Part shown: positions 11,133 to 22,485 of the stretch, one piece after another
Layout of the letters: each line of letters opens with the position of its first letter
How positions within the stretch are numbered: the first letter of the stretch is position 1
Source: Poa pratensis
Taxonomy: Eukaryota; Streptophyta; Magnoliopsida; Poales; Poaceae
Direction of reading: 5' to 3'
DNA: 64,000 nucleotides
Assembly (NCBI GenBank): GCA_947311845.1
Contig: CAMZMU010000123.1
Location: 10,861,417 to 10,925,416, forward strand
Notes under the pieces: generated by a model
Database searches by the model: none
What the model was told of the DNA's origin: nothing
The model's input: only the letters and a program-made list of their open reading frames with translations
Position numbers and translations under genes: made by a program

Positions 11133-13615
11133 CTACATCTCCTGAGAGCTCGAGGTACCCATTTCTGCCCGCGTGAGCATAGGCGACCGACCACGTGGGG
11201 CAGCCGCCATCGAATCACACGCGGAACCCGGCGAGGCACCCGGCGAGGCACGAGACGGTGTGGTCTGGCGCGGCGAACTCGGCGAGGCACCACCACCGCC
11301 ATGCTCCACGAGCACGCGCGTCGAAGTCGGCGAGGCAGAAGCACGACCAAAGGGTGCATTCCTGGAGCATCCCGATCCCTACATGTTTGAGTCCAAGTTA
11401 GCAACTTGGAAAGCACAGTACGGCGGTAACAACTGGTTTGGCAAATAACTTACCGGAGTCCTTGGCTTGTATGTGCGAGCGACCGCTTCCCTCGATGGGC
11501 ACATGGGCGGCATCCCCACCCTAGGTGGACGCGGAGGCAGCGGATCCCGCACTCCAGTGGCAAAAAAATTCTCGCTCGCCTACAAGATAGTTTAGATGTC
11601 AGGAGTTGTAGAAAAAGAAGGTTCAAACTAGAGGAAATGAGACTTGCCATATTTTGCAAATATAAAGGTTGAAACTTACAGCATCGCGCAACTCTTGCCA
11701 CTCGTCATAGTCCGCTCTCTTCTGCAGCCACAAGTGATACTCCGCCTCATAGTCCGCGTAAGCGGCATCGAAGGCCGCCTCGAAATCAGGCTACAATTTC
11801 AAAATAGAACGAATCTCGTCAACTTAGCCACTTAGCTAGGAACGAATGCGGAAAGAGAATGAAATTGAGAAAAACTTACATCGGGGCGAGCTCGGGAAGG
11901 CCGTCGAGGAGGCAGGACAGGGGGTCGTCGGCGGTGAGTGTAGCCTAGATACGCACGAGGCCCAACTCAGGAGTACGCGGGATTACCGCACTAAGACAGG
12001 GCAAACGGCCATGCTCCCAACCGTGCCCGGCCAGGACCATCGCTCTCTCGTCGGTGTCATGCTCAAGAGGTCTATCCACCTCCGGATTAAGACCCTTGAA
12101 CGACTCGACGTACCTATCTATGTTCTCCTCGGCACTGCCGAAGTAATCGGGAAACGAGGGCTGAGGCTCGGATAGATCGATCTTCTTCATCTTCATCCTC
12201 TCCGATGCTTGCATGTCCGACACAGGCTCCCCGATATCGGCCTCCTGCATTGCCAAAGAAGTGTTATGCGTATCAAGTAGGAACACGAGGGGAAATAAAT
12301 GAAGGTTGTTCCACGTATATATATACCAGCTTTGCCTTGAAGCGATCATGGTTGCGGGCTCCCGCACAATGTGTCCCCCCGCTCCCACGGTTTGCCTTGT
12401 TCCGCTCGCTCAAGGCTTTGAACTCTGCGTTCTGCCCAAGCCACCTCGACGCCAACGCCTCCCACGCGTCTGCCTTACCATAGGCCCATGTGGGCATAAC
12501 CTGAAAAAACAATACTCATGTGAAGAACAGATAATGCAATTGCAACTTAGCCGCAACATGTAATCTCATTGACAATTTACTTACCGACATGTAATCCTCC
12601 ATGGTCATATCAGGTGGTTCCTCATGCTTCGGCGCCGTCTTGCATAACTTCTCAGAACTGTAATGATTGACGGAGGTATGCTTTACATTGTAGAATTGCT
12701 GTCGTGCCAACTTCTTGCAAGCCCCCTCCAAAGTCCTGTCCGCCTTGGCACGCTCCTCAGGAAGTACCCTATAGAATTTCTTTAATCATGCACAAAAAAC
12801 AAATTGTGAGAGCATGGTGGGGACATCAACTATGAACGAAATTCGAAAAGTTGAACTTACCCAAAACTTGGTGATCACGGCGTCAGAACATCTCCCGAAG
12901 CCCGGGTGATGGGCGGCCTGATAGTCTACCCAATGGGTGGCTAGCTTCCTCTCGCCGTTGGGGACCGTACTGTACAAGCCCGGCCAAAACTTCCTAATCA
13001 AAGCTCCAATCATGGAGTTAGGCGCACGGGCTCTGTGAGGATATGTCCAATTGCTGCACAAATAATTAAACATTAGTACATGTCAAATTGTACTGACCAC
13101 AATGTAATTACCATGTTCAAAATTAGCATAGTCACTTACTCAATCCCATTAGGCACAATGAGGATTTTCTCCTCCTCGGTAGCAGGTTCCTTTGACTCAT
13201 CAAGGACCATGGATTCCCCACGAATCTTTGGCTTCTTCTGCGACGCGGAGGCCCCTGTCTCCTGGTCTCGAGACTCCGTCCCCTCGTCTCGAGACTCCGT
13301 CCCCTCGTAAGCCACGTCGCCAGAAGCGGAGGGTATGTCCGAAGACACGTCGCCCCCACCTCGTGCCCGTCCTGCACCTCGCCCTCGTCCTCCCTCACCT
13401 CGTGCTCGTCCTGCACCTCGCCCTCGTCCTGCACCTCGTCCCCTCGGAGGAAGTGCATCGGCACCTCCCCCTCGTCCAGCACCTCCTCTCTCACCACTGT
13501 CAGACAGGTAACGCGGGTTCGGAATAGGCTCTCTTCCACTTTTAGTAGCTTTCTTCTGGCGCATCGTCTTCACCAAGGAGGCCGATGATTCCTTGCCTTG
13601 GCTCATCTTGGTCAA
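11133..13615 (-). pseudogene. CACTA accessory transposase (Ptta/En/Spm, TnpA-like), eight exons, decayed
   Basis: Exons with GT-AG borders can be followed on the minus strand: 13140-13615, 12861-13053, 12585-12779, 12327-12500, 11880-12244, 11680-11790, 11454-11579 and 11133-11378 (TAG stop). Exon 1 encodes an Arg/Gly-rich region (RGRGAGRGRGAGRARGEG) and KILIVPNGI. Exons 2-4 carry the plant transposase Ptta/En/Spm domain: NSMIGALIRKFWPGLYS, then ITKFW, KFYRVLPEERAKADRTLEGA, and MPTWAYGKADAWEALASRW. Exon 5 contains ERMKMKKIDLSEPQPSF and AMVLAGHGWEHGRLPCLSAV, then an in-frame TAG near 11947, and its length does not keep phase with exon 6. These lesions make it a pseudogene. In the family the product binds subterminal repeats. 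A further 5' exon may lie in the GC-rich zone at 14640-15000. Confidence 0.8.
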
Positions 13616-13747
13616 TCACCTGCAGGAATAGATCTAAGCATTCAGTTCAATCCTCAAATGCATAGTAGTTAATCAATCTAATCCGTGAAACACAAAGGAC
13701 AAATAAAAATGTTAGGCAACTAAATTGTTCACATGTCGTGCAGAAAT

Positions 13748-14353
13748 ATGCCTCATATACTAGATTGGACACACAAATTCAGGGATGGAGTAAGCGAATC
13801 CAGTAGGATGCAGAATATCTATATTCTTGCATATTACAAGTTTCACTTACACCACCCCTGAATAACATAGTGTCACCTCATTTTAATCATCGACATTGTA
13901 AACATACAACTAAAAAAAAATGAAGTAGGGTCAACTCAAAAAAAATGAAGTAGGGTCAAATGAAGTAGGGTCAACTGAAAAAAAATAAAGTAGGATTCAA
14001 AAAAAAAATTATGCCTCATACTTAGAATATTATTGGAAACACACAAGCAATCCTGATAGCTTCGTTGAACCAAGTAGGAGGCACATAACTTATATGTGTG
14101 CATGATACAAGGTTCAACAAACTATCAGGATATCATATAGTGCGCCACATCATTTTAATCATCGGCATTCTAGAAATGAAGTAGGGTCAACTGAAAAGCA
14201 TGCCTCATACTTAGACAGGACACACAAATTCAGAGACGGCGTTAGTGAGATCCAGTGGGATGCAGAAAATGTGTATTCGTGCATATCACAAGTCTCACTT
14301 ACGCCGCCTCTGGATCACATTGTGTCACAACATTTTAATCATCGGCATTCTAG
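13748..14353. repeat. Three diverged ~155-bp tandem repeats, each with a 22-bp inverted repeat
   Basis: Units start atgcctcata at 13748, 14011 and 14199 and end cattttaatcatcg.cattct. Each holds an imperfect inverted repeat of about 22 bp with a 39-42 base loop: 13777-13798/13841-13863, 14050-14071/14111-14132 and 14228-14250/14293-14315. Arm sequences differ strongly between units but remain paired within each. Short tandem copies of gaagtagggtcaact lie between units 1 and 2 (13922-13990). The array sits upstream of exon 1 of the accessory gene, possibly in its first intron. Confidence 0.75.
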
Positions 14354-14639
14354 AGAATACAAAACCACCCGCATCCGGATAGACATAAAAATAACATAAA
14401 GCAACTTAAAAACTATTATAACATGAACTCCCCCACAAACTGCACATGGATGTGAAACTTGTCACACGCCCAATCGAGCGAAAAAATGAAACAAATGATA
14501 CAAACATAGCACAAAAAACAAATATAATTTTAACATTTCAATTCATTAGGTATTTAGATATACTTCACATAACAAATTTCAGCAAATTTCAACATTTTTG
14601 AGAGAGAGGAGTAGTAGGAGGATTCAGATTGGGTGTACC

Positions 14640-15130
14640 TTGAGAAAGCTGAACGTGTTGCCGACGGCGGCGGCAGAGCAGGGAGCTGCGTAGTCGCCGA
14701 CGCTAGGGTTGGCGTCTGGAGGCCGGTCTAGGAGCCCGTCCGAGGACACGGATCCAAGGCGCGGGGAAGGAGGTCGCCGGGGAAAGAGGTGCGGCGGCCG
14801 GCGTTGCGGAAGAGGGCGCGGGGAAGGAGGTCGCCGGGGAAAGAGGTGCGGCGGCTGGCGTTGAGGGGCTCTGGGCGCCTGTGCGGAGAGGGGATGAAGG
14901 GGACGAGTTGCGGCGGCCTGGAGGAAGAGGTGGAGGGCGGCGGAGGAGGGGCTTCACCGGCAGAGGAGCGGCAGCGGCAGCGGCAGCAGTCACGAGGTGG
15001 GGCGGCGCGGCGGGTGGCGTACGGGGTGGGACAGCGGCGGCGGGGTCGGGGGCGGCCGGCGGCGGGGTCAGGGGTGGGGTGGATTTGGGGCTGTGGGGAT
15101 TTGGGGATGAGGCGCGCGAAAATCGGGGCC
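14640..15130 (-). promoter_or_regulatory. GC-rich block at the 5' side of the CACTA accessory gene
   Basis: A strongly GC-rich island containing a near-perfect duplication of gcggggaaggaggtcgccgg (about 14760 and 14818) and a run of gcagcg triplets (about 14970-14987). On the minus strand it could supply the 5' leader or a first exon (a 96-codon Ala/Pro-rich frame at 14703-14993) of the gene at 11133-13615. The frame has no recognisable domain. Sequence to its right turns abruptly AT-rich. Confidence 0.45.
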
Positions 15131-15950
15131 GGGTCGATTAGGTGAAGCCATCCAGGCGTATGGTTTAGCTTATTTTGTTGTTTTTTTTAAAAGAAATCAA
15201 TTATTATTTATATAATGTATAAATTTATCTCTACTATATAATATTGTTAAAAAACCCTTGTATATTGGTATGGCACAACCTTGGTTTTTTTTAAATTATT
15301 ATTTAGTATACAAAACATTACTACATGTCTGTATTTTTTGAAACCAAAAACAATTATTTAAGTAAACAATAATGAATAAGTAATAATAATATTGAATTCC
15401 AATGAAAATAAAATAAATAATAAAACTATTTTATTCATTTATTGCCATTTATTCATATAATATGGCATAATTAATACCTTTAAATCTGTAAATCGCAAAT
15501 TGACAAATAATATATCCATAATATGGTATATAATATACCTTTAGTTTGGGATATTTAAGAAAGGCGTTGTCTTTATATTCAACTTTGAAATTTTATTTCA
15601 GCTGACATTCATACCCGGGTGATGAAGAATCTAAATGAAACCAATATTACAACTTTACACATTTCTAATAATCTTTTTTCATAGCATAATTATATATCTA
15701 CAAACTTGGGAAAGGTTTTTAAGAGTTTATGAATGTAGATAAAAAAATTAGAGCCTTCTACAATACGAGACTATCAAGATTAAATATTTCGTCATGTGGT
15801 GTTTATGGGTTTAGTCATCTGCCGCGTGACACTGTGATGAGATGGCTGATGCTCTATTGGCATGGCGAGTTTCTTTTGGATGAAAGGCGGCTCCAGCCCT
15901 GCTCCATTTATTCAACGAAACAACAGTAACAAGTAAGCACCATAGAATCA
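15131..15950. other. AT-rich CACTA interior, no gene
   Basis: Low-complexity AT-rich DNA with multiple ataatatg and taaataata words. The frame at 15729-15929 has no recognisable motif. The phrase tatggcacaacc.tgg recurs at 15265 and 16220. Confidence 0.4.
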
Positions 15951-15973
15951 CCTCTTACAAATCACTACCCATA

Positions 15974-16530
15974 GACGTGCGTCGAAAGGGGTAGGTCAGT
16001 GGAGTTTTTTGCTTGGTTGTGTTAGGTTAGGCCATAGGAACATGAGAAACCAAATTCTACCCCAAATCAACACAAGATTCCATCCGGTTCGCCCGAAAGG
16101 GGAGTTTTCACCTCTAAGTGCAGAAACTCACTAGAGAGAAAGTGAAGTCGGTGAAGCCGGTCACACCTAGGAGTAGGATACCGGACATTTACAACACACA
16201 ACACACTTGTATACATATGGTATGGCACAACCTAGGTTTGGGAGGGGTTCTGACGCTCCGGAGCCCCGCTTCGGCGAAACCCTGAATCCGTTGGAAAAAA
16301 GTCAAAGTTCCCATCTACCCCCTTGACCGAAGCCGAGAGGGGGTAGGCCAGTGGACTTTTTTGCTTGGTTGTGTTAGGTTAGGCCATAGTTGAAATAAAA
16401 ACACACATATACCCCAACTCTTGCGAAGATTCCCCCCGTTCGCTCGATGTGGGAGTTTCCAACTATATGCCCAAAAACTCGCTAAGGAAACAGTGATGCT
16501 CGTGAAGCCGGTCACACCACGGGGGTAGGA
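15974..16530. repeat. Direct repeat pair of ~215 bp
   Basis: Copy 1 (about 15974-16190) and copy 2 (about 16322-16530) share ggggtaggtcagtgga, ttgcttggttgtgttaggtt, aggccata and gtgaagccggtcacacc in the same order, with moderate divergence. No coding potential is evident. The pair lies in the right interior of the CACTA element. Confidence 0.75.
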
Positions 16531-16918
16531 TAAATTGAGCCATATGTTTAATATTTATGTTGTAGGTGTATATTACATGTGTTGTTTTTATTTATTTTAC
16601 ATGTATATGTTGTAGGGTCGGGTTCCGGAATACTCAAACCGTTATTTTATGCGGGTGGGATACCGTAATTGGGAGGGAAATGCTAGATCCAATATATATA
16701 TAAATTATACCTACATTAAATATTATAGATCCAATTTATATATAAATTATACCTACATTAAATATTATATAGAGAAATAAATAAATCTAAATTAATTTAT
16801 AATTAGTTGAAAAAAAACAATTATACGCCGACGGCCTTTTATACGCCGACGGTAGCCGTCGGCGTCTCAGGGCAGCAAAAGGCCTCCCGTTTGAGCACCG
16901 ACAAGGATGGCGTTATAC

Positions 16919-18595
16919 TGATGTCCACGCACGCTTCTATTCTTGTAGACAGTGTTGGGCCTCCAAGTGCAGAGGTTTGTAGAACAGCAGCAAGTTTCCC
17001 TTAAGTGGATCACCCAAGGTTTATCTAACTCAGGGAGGTAAAGGTCAAAGATATCCCTCTCAAGCAACTCTGCAATTAAGATACAACAAGTCTCTTGTGT
17101 CCCCAACACACCTAATACACTTGTCAGATGTATAGGTGCACTAGTTCGGCGAAGAGATAGTGAAATGCAAGTAATATGGATGATTATAAGTGGTAATTGC
17201 AATCTGAAATAAAAATGGCAGCAAGCAAACATGAGACAAAATGAGAGCAAACGGTGTTTCAATGCTTGGAAATAAGGCCTAGGGATCATACTTTCACTAG
17301 TGGACACTCTCAACAATAATAATATAATTGAATACATAGATATTTCCCCTTCACTATGCTACTCTGAACTATTCCCTTGTTGGATAACGAACACCAATCC
17401 ACTGCGTAGGGCTATAAAAGCACACCTTAAAGTTGCATTCCATATCTAGGGAACCCCAATGTCACTAAGAGCGCCCCAAAATAGTACTAGACAAACACCA
17501 CAATTTCATAGACACATCCAACACAAATAATAACTCATGATAAGTATTCATGTAATCTTTAGCCTAAGAGTCACACACGGTACGCACACTGTCAACTTCG
17601 CACCATGGGACAAAGGTGACTCCGGAGTTTACATTAATAAAACCACTTAAGTAGCATAATTCATAAGATAACGAAGAGTAACATCCATGGATCCAACTAG
17701 ATTACAAAGCTCATGATCACATAAAGATCACACCATGGGAGAGAGAGATGAACCACATAGCTACCGGTAGAGCCCTCAGTCTCGGTGAAAACTACTCACA
17801 CATGGTCATGGTGAGCACACTTGATGGAGAGGTTGATGAAGAGGTGCAGCCCGGAGTGGAGGCGGCGGCCCTTGGCCCCCTTCTTCTTCCTTGGTGATGG
17901 TGCAGCAATGGAGGAGCTCCTCCCCCTCCTTGGCGGCTGCCAAGAGGAGGAAAATTCGTGGCTTTTGGTGGCTTGCTTGGAAAATAGGGTTTCCCTTCAT
18001 TATATAGAGGTGGAGATGCAATCTAGGCCATGGGATGGATGCCCCTTTGATCCAAGGGCTCTTGGGCACCTCTAGAAGCTTCCTAGGAACTCCTCTCAGC
18101 CCTAATGAGGCTCCAATTCGTGTCTTGGCCGAATCCATCAAATTTGGTAAGAGTTGGAGTCAATAAAGTCACAATCTTTCAGATTCTCGTCATCCCATCT
18201 AGGGCTGCAGTAAATCGGGAATATCTCGGCCGTCCGGACTCGGAATTGGGCGAATTTTAAGTCTAGATCGATTCTCGGAAAATTCTCTGCAACTTTGTCT
18301 TCTGTCAGGTTTCCGTTTGACGTCGTCTTCGGGCCCAAACGTGACCATCTTCGAAAAACGTTTCCAGACAGATTTCAGGAAAGTCCCAATTCGACTCCAA
18401 TATGGTTTCCTTTTGTATTTTTGATAATTCCTACACAACAAATAGGAAAACAAGAAGATTTTGCACTTTGGCAACTATTAGTAGGTTAATCCAATAAATG
18501 TCATAATATGATATAAAGTGTATATAAAACATGTGCCAATTGACATAAAACATGCATGGAACATCAAAAATTATAGATACGTTTGGGACGTATCA
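16919..18595 (-). repeat. 3' LTR of the element at 16919-24134
   Basis: 1677 bp. Minus-strand start is TGATACGTCCC and end is ..GTGGACATCA. A TATA-like CTATATAATG (minus) lies at about 17998-18006. Compared with the other LTR it has a 33-bp extra segment (about 18183-18215). Confidence 0.92.
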
Positions 18596-21572
18596 AGCAT
18601 CCCCAAGCTTAGTTCCTACTCGTCCTCGAGTAGGTAAACGATAAAACAAAATAATTTTTGAAGTGACATGCTACCATCATAAACTTGATCAAATATTGTA
18701 AGGCACATGTTATGAATGAAGTGATGAAGTTGTTGCTACATAGAGTCAAATGATTCATTCTTCAAAGGAGTAGCAATATACAAGATAGATTATAAAGTGA
18801 TATCAAAATATTACTGCAAGGATGTTCAATGATAATTCACAAAGTGTAACATAGAAGAAAGTACTATGGACCAAATGTATGCATAATGAAAAGTAAGAAC
18901 ATCCTATAATGGTCATAGAGTATTCATGAAAATCTGAATATAAAAGGTGGACACTTTGGAAAGATATATAATGAGTAGAGGTAAAGCATGAATAAATTTC
19001 ATCTAACTTCTGAACTTCTCTACTTAAGTTAATGATTGTAATGTGGTAATCCTTGGTGTCAAGCTCTCATTCCCCTATCATAGCATCTTGAATGATTAAG
19101 TTTAAAGTGAAAGCAAATATGAGTAGTGTGCTTGACAAAGTACAGGTTGAAAGTCTCATGCCCCTTGAATACAAGTACCTACTCCATGTGTTACTCAACT
19201 TGGGAAACAAAGCAAGTTCAAGTTAAATATCATTGTAAGTAATAATAGTATCATTAAGAGCGTCAACTGGGGTACCTCTTGTCCCAGGATATGGAACAAG
19301 CCCATATCAAAATGACAAGACAAACAAACACAATGAACAATCTCAACACCCTTTTTATTTACCATTAGATAGCTTTTTATTGTAAGGTGTATCACAGAAG
19401 GTTCACCATAGCATGTAAGTAAATTTCCACCATGAATGATGCATGGCTTAGATTAGCGGCCCAGGCGTCTCTCTAACCATTTATACAAACTCATTTAAAC
19501 TCACTTCATTTCCACATTTATTTCACCCATGGTAAGCATCCATAAACAAAAGTACATGATATCAACTAAATGAAATGAAGTGCATGTTGAAAGCTTGCCA
19601 TGTGACAGCACATATGAGCTAACTCTCAACCAAAGACATTTGTCAAGCCACAACATCATAATTTTAATCACAATGGGTCATGTATATTATGCAATGAAAG
19701 TAAAGTGTGCATCAAGTTCGAGAGAGCTCTATAACCAACTTTTCCCATAACAATCAACAACATAAGCATTTTCATTCAGAGGTATAGATAACACAAATAT
19801 CATGATAAACATACTCGGAATAGCATAAAGCTAATAGGTAGATATGGTGGACTCACTGGAAAAACTTTGGTTGAAGGTGTTGGAAACAAGTTTTTACTTG
19901 TTGGAATTTTTGGGCTAGCAAGAGGGAGAAAGTTGACCATCTAAATGCATGCATGAGTGTCCATAGAACTAACTAATCCATGTTTAAACAAAGTAAAGTA
20001 ACATTCAGCACAAAACATGAATAAAAGATAGCTCTTGTAAAATACTTGCAAATTAACATTCATTAACAAGCTCATGAATCATGCAACTATATGTATCTTT
20101 TAAAATCAACTCCAACATCCCTTTTCCCAATCTAATAATAGCATCCAACATAAATCAACCCAAATTTCCAGTAGCTCTCTCATATATAAATGATAGTGTG
20201 GTGGTCTCACAAAATAAAAATCAAACCAAAACAAACAAAAAGACGCTCCAAGTTTATGCGATAAAGTGTTTCGATCGAAAAACAGAAGTTAGACGTGTGC
20301 AAACCGAGAGTGTGTAGGTCCAGTGGGGTTGTCTTCACATCCCCAAGCTTATGGTCTTCACCATCCTTGGATAGCTCTTGGTGCATCTCCTCTAATCCCT
20401 GTGAAAAAACTTCAAAACACCGTTTCTCCCATTTCTTTTTCTGTGGGGTGCATTAGTAGTGATAAACAAATAGATTTCTTGCTGCATATAATCCTTAGAC
20501 AAAAATTCATATGGATGTCCAGAAAGTGTATAATGTTGTATGCCTACTCATAAACTCAATTGGATAAAAAGGTTCAAGTTAAAAGTTCTAAGCATGCATC
20601 AAACAAAATGGGACAGAATCTGTCCAGAAAAACAGCAGCAGCAAAACGTATTTTTCTACCCTACTTAACTTTGTCGAAAAATTCCGAAAAATTCATGCAT
20701 ACAGAGGATGAAAAGTTGCACTACAGTTCAAATATGAGCTCATTCGGAGTTACAGAATAAGAATTAAAAATCATACCGTGCACAGATTCGTGCAGGAATA
20801 AAATCTCCGAACGCTATAAGCAACTTCTTCAAACCAAAATGAGTAAAACTTGGCACTTTATTAAAAATTCTAGAAACTAAACTATAAACAAAGTCTCTTG
20901 TTACAGCAAGAGGACACAAAGAAAATAAAAATAAAAACAACCGGGTTGCCTCCCGTAAAGCGCTTTCTTTATAGCCATATAGCTAGGCTTACTTACATGT
21001 TATCAAGATGGTTGGAGTGAGGTGGCTTGGCATCCCCAAGCTTGAATTCTTGTACTTATTTGATATATGTTGGGTGAGTCTAGGGTAACATCCCCAAGCT
21101 TGAGTGGTTGTCCCTCTTGATCTTTGTTCATCACCCTCAACTCTTCCACTTGAAAAATTCTCTTTACACAAAACTCAACATAAAACTTGATTAGAGGGGT
21201 TAGTGTCTCCATAAATTAAATCCTCATAGGTACAGCAAAGACATATCATGAGTTGATTCTAAACATTAGCTACTGTTACTATGGTTGTGCATTGCCCTTT
21301 GATCAATAGAACTACACAAAACACAAGTAATGAGAGTAATGCAAAATAAAGACAGAATCTGTCAAAAACTGGACAGCCCGTAAAGAGTGAATTTTCAGAG
21401 GCACTTACGTTGCTCAAATCAGAAAATTTTGAACTAATGAAATGTGTATTAATAACTGAAGATTGCTGTCGTAAAATTTCAGGTCAAAATTCCTTTTCTG
21501 TGATTTTTAACATTTTTCGCAGTGAAGCTTAGGAATCTGTTTTCTGGACAGCCATGATAGTTTTAATGATGC
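18596..21572. other. Non-coding interior of the LTR retrotransposon
   Basis: AT-rich with no frame resembling gag or pol. The phrase catccccaagctt recurs at 18598, 20338, 21030 and 21090, resembling the PPT-adjacent sequence. Its function, if any, is unknown. Confidence 0.6.
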
Positions 21573-22181
21573 TCACATAGGATCAAGAATTGAAATGCAA
21601 AAGAGAGCATCAAGAGAAAAATGTGAAACACTTTTAAGTCTAACCCACTTCCTATGCATTGGGATCTTGTAAGAAAATAAATCAATAAAGCACAAAGTGA
21701 CTAGCATAGGAAGGCAAAGCAAGTGCAACTTCAAAATTTTCAACAAAAAGAGAGGAGACTTAATATTATTGTGGTATATGAAGTCATGTCTCCCTCTCTC
21801 ATAAAAACTTTCAGTAGCATCATTGATAAAATCCACAATATAACCATCACATGAAACATTCTTACCATGATCCATATGCATAAAAGTATCAATACTCTCC
21901 ACATAAGTAAAAACAGTTTCATTAGTAATAGTGGGAGTAAAACTATCACATCCATCATTGTAATCATCATAAATAGGAGGCATATCATAATCAACATAAA
22001 CTATATCCTCAATAGTAGGTGGACTGAAAACATCACAATGATTATCATCATAAATTGGAGGCAAAGTATCATCAAAGAAATTTTTCTCCTCAAAACTTGG
22101 GGGACTAAAAATACCATATTCATCAAAACCAGCTTCCCCAAGCTTAGACTTTTCCATAGCATTAGCAATAATGGTGTACAA
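21573..22181 (-). CDS. ORF of unknown function in the non-autonomous LTR retrotransposon
   Basis: An open frame of 202 codons starting ATG at 22181. It begins MYTIIANAMEKSKLGEAGFD and has internal repeats of the type PPIYDD (PPIYDDNH, PPIYDDYN) with FSPPS/FSPPT spacers in the first 100 residues. Two hydrophobic stretches near the C-terminus include LFLLKILKLHLLCLPMLVTL. I recall similar acidic, PPIYDD-repeat ORFs in other grass LTR elements but cannot name a domain. Gag-like frame remnants (RELYEIYLELGHDVFEEKI on the minus strand, about 22230-22290) lie just upstream. The function is unknown, and the frame may be a gag-derived leftover rather than a translated product. Confidence 0.5.
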   Translation of the reverse strand: MYTIIANAMEKSKLGEAGFDEYGIFSPPSFEEKNFFDDTLPPIYDDNHCDVFSPPTIEDIVYVDYDMPPIYDDYNDGCDSFTPTITNETVFTYVESIDTFMHMDHGKNVSCDGYIVDFINDATESFYERGRHDFIYHNNIKSPLFLLKILKLHLLCLPMLVTLCFIDLFSYKIPMHRKWVRLKSVSHFSLDALFCISILDPM

Positions 22182-22457
22182 AGAATTTATGTAATAACAT
22201 TGCTACCATCATGCAAGTAATTTTCCATAGCTTTTTTAATTTTCTCTTCAAACACATCATGTCCTAACTCAAGATAAATTTCATAGAGCTCTCTAATTTT
22301 TTTGTTGTTCCATTAAGCCTAACTAGTGAAATAAAAACAAGAAACAAAAAGATATAACTGCAGAATCTAAAGGAAATACCTTCAAGCACTCACACGTCAG
22401 CAACAGTGCTAGAAAATAGCTAAGTAGCTGGAGGATGTGAGTACCTTTTACCTTACC

Positions 22458-22475
22458 TCCCCGGCAACGGCGCCA
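22458..22475 (-). other. Primer-binding site (minus strand TGGCGCCGTTGCCGGGGA)
   Basis: It lies about 10 bases inside the LTR starting at 22486. The 18-base motif is the standard tRNA-primer site seen in many Triticeae LTR elements and fixes the 5' LTR as the right-hand one. Confidence 0.85.
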
Positions 22476-22485
22476 GAAAATAGCT

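Noticed and set aside
16867..17337. Minus-strand frames at 16867-17337 and 22323-22904 coding nearly the same peptide
   Set aside because: Both lie in the two LTR copies and share sequence because the LTRs do. No start context or domain.
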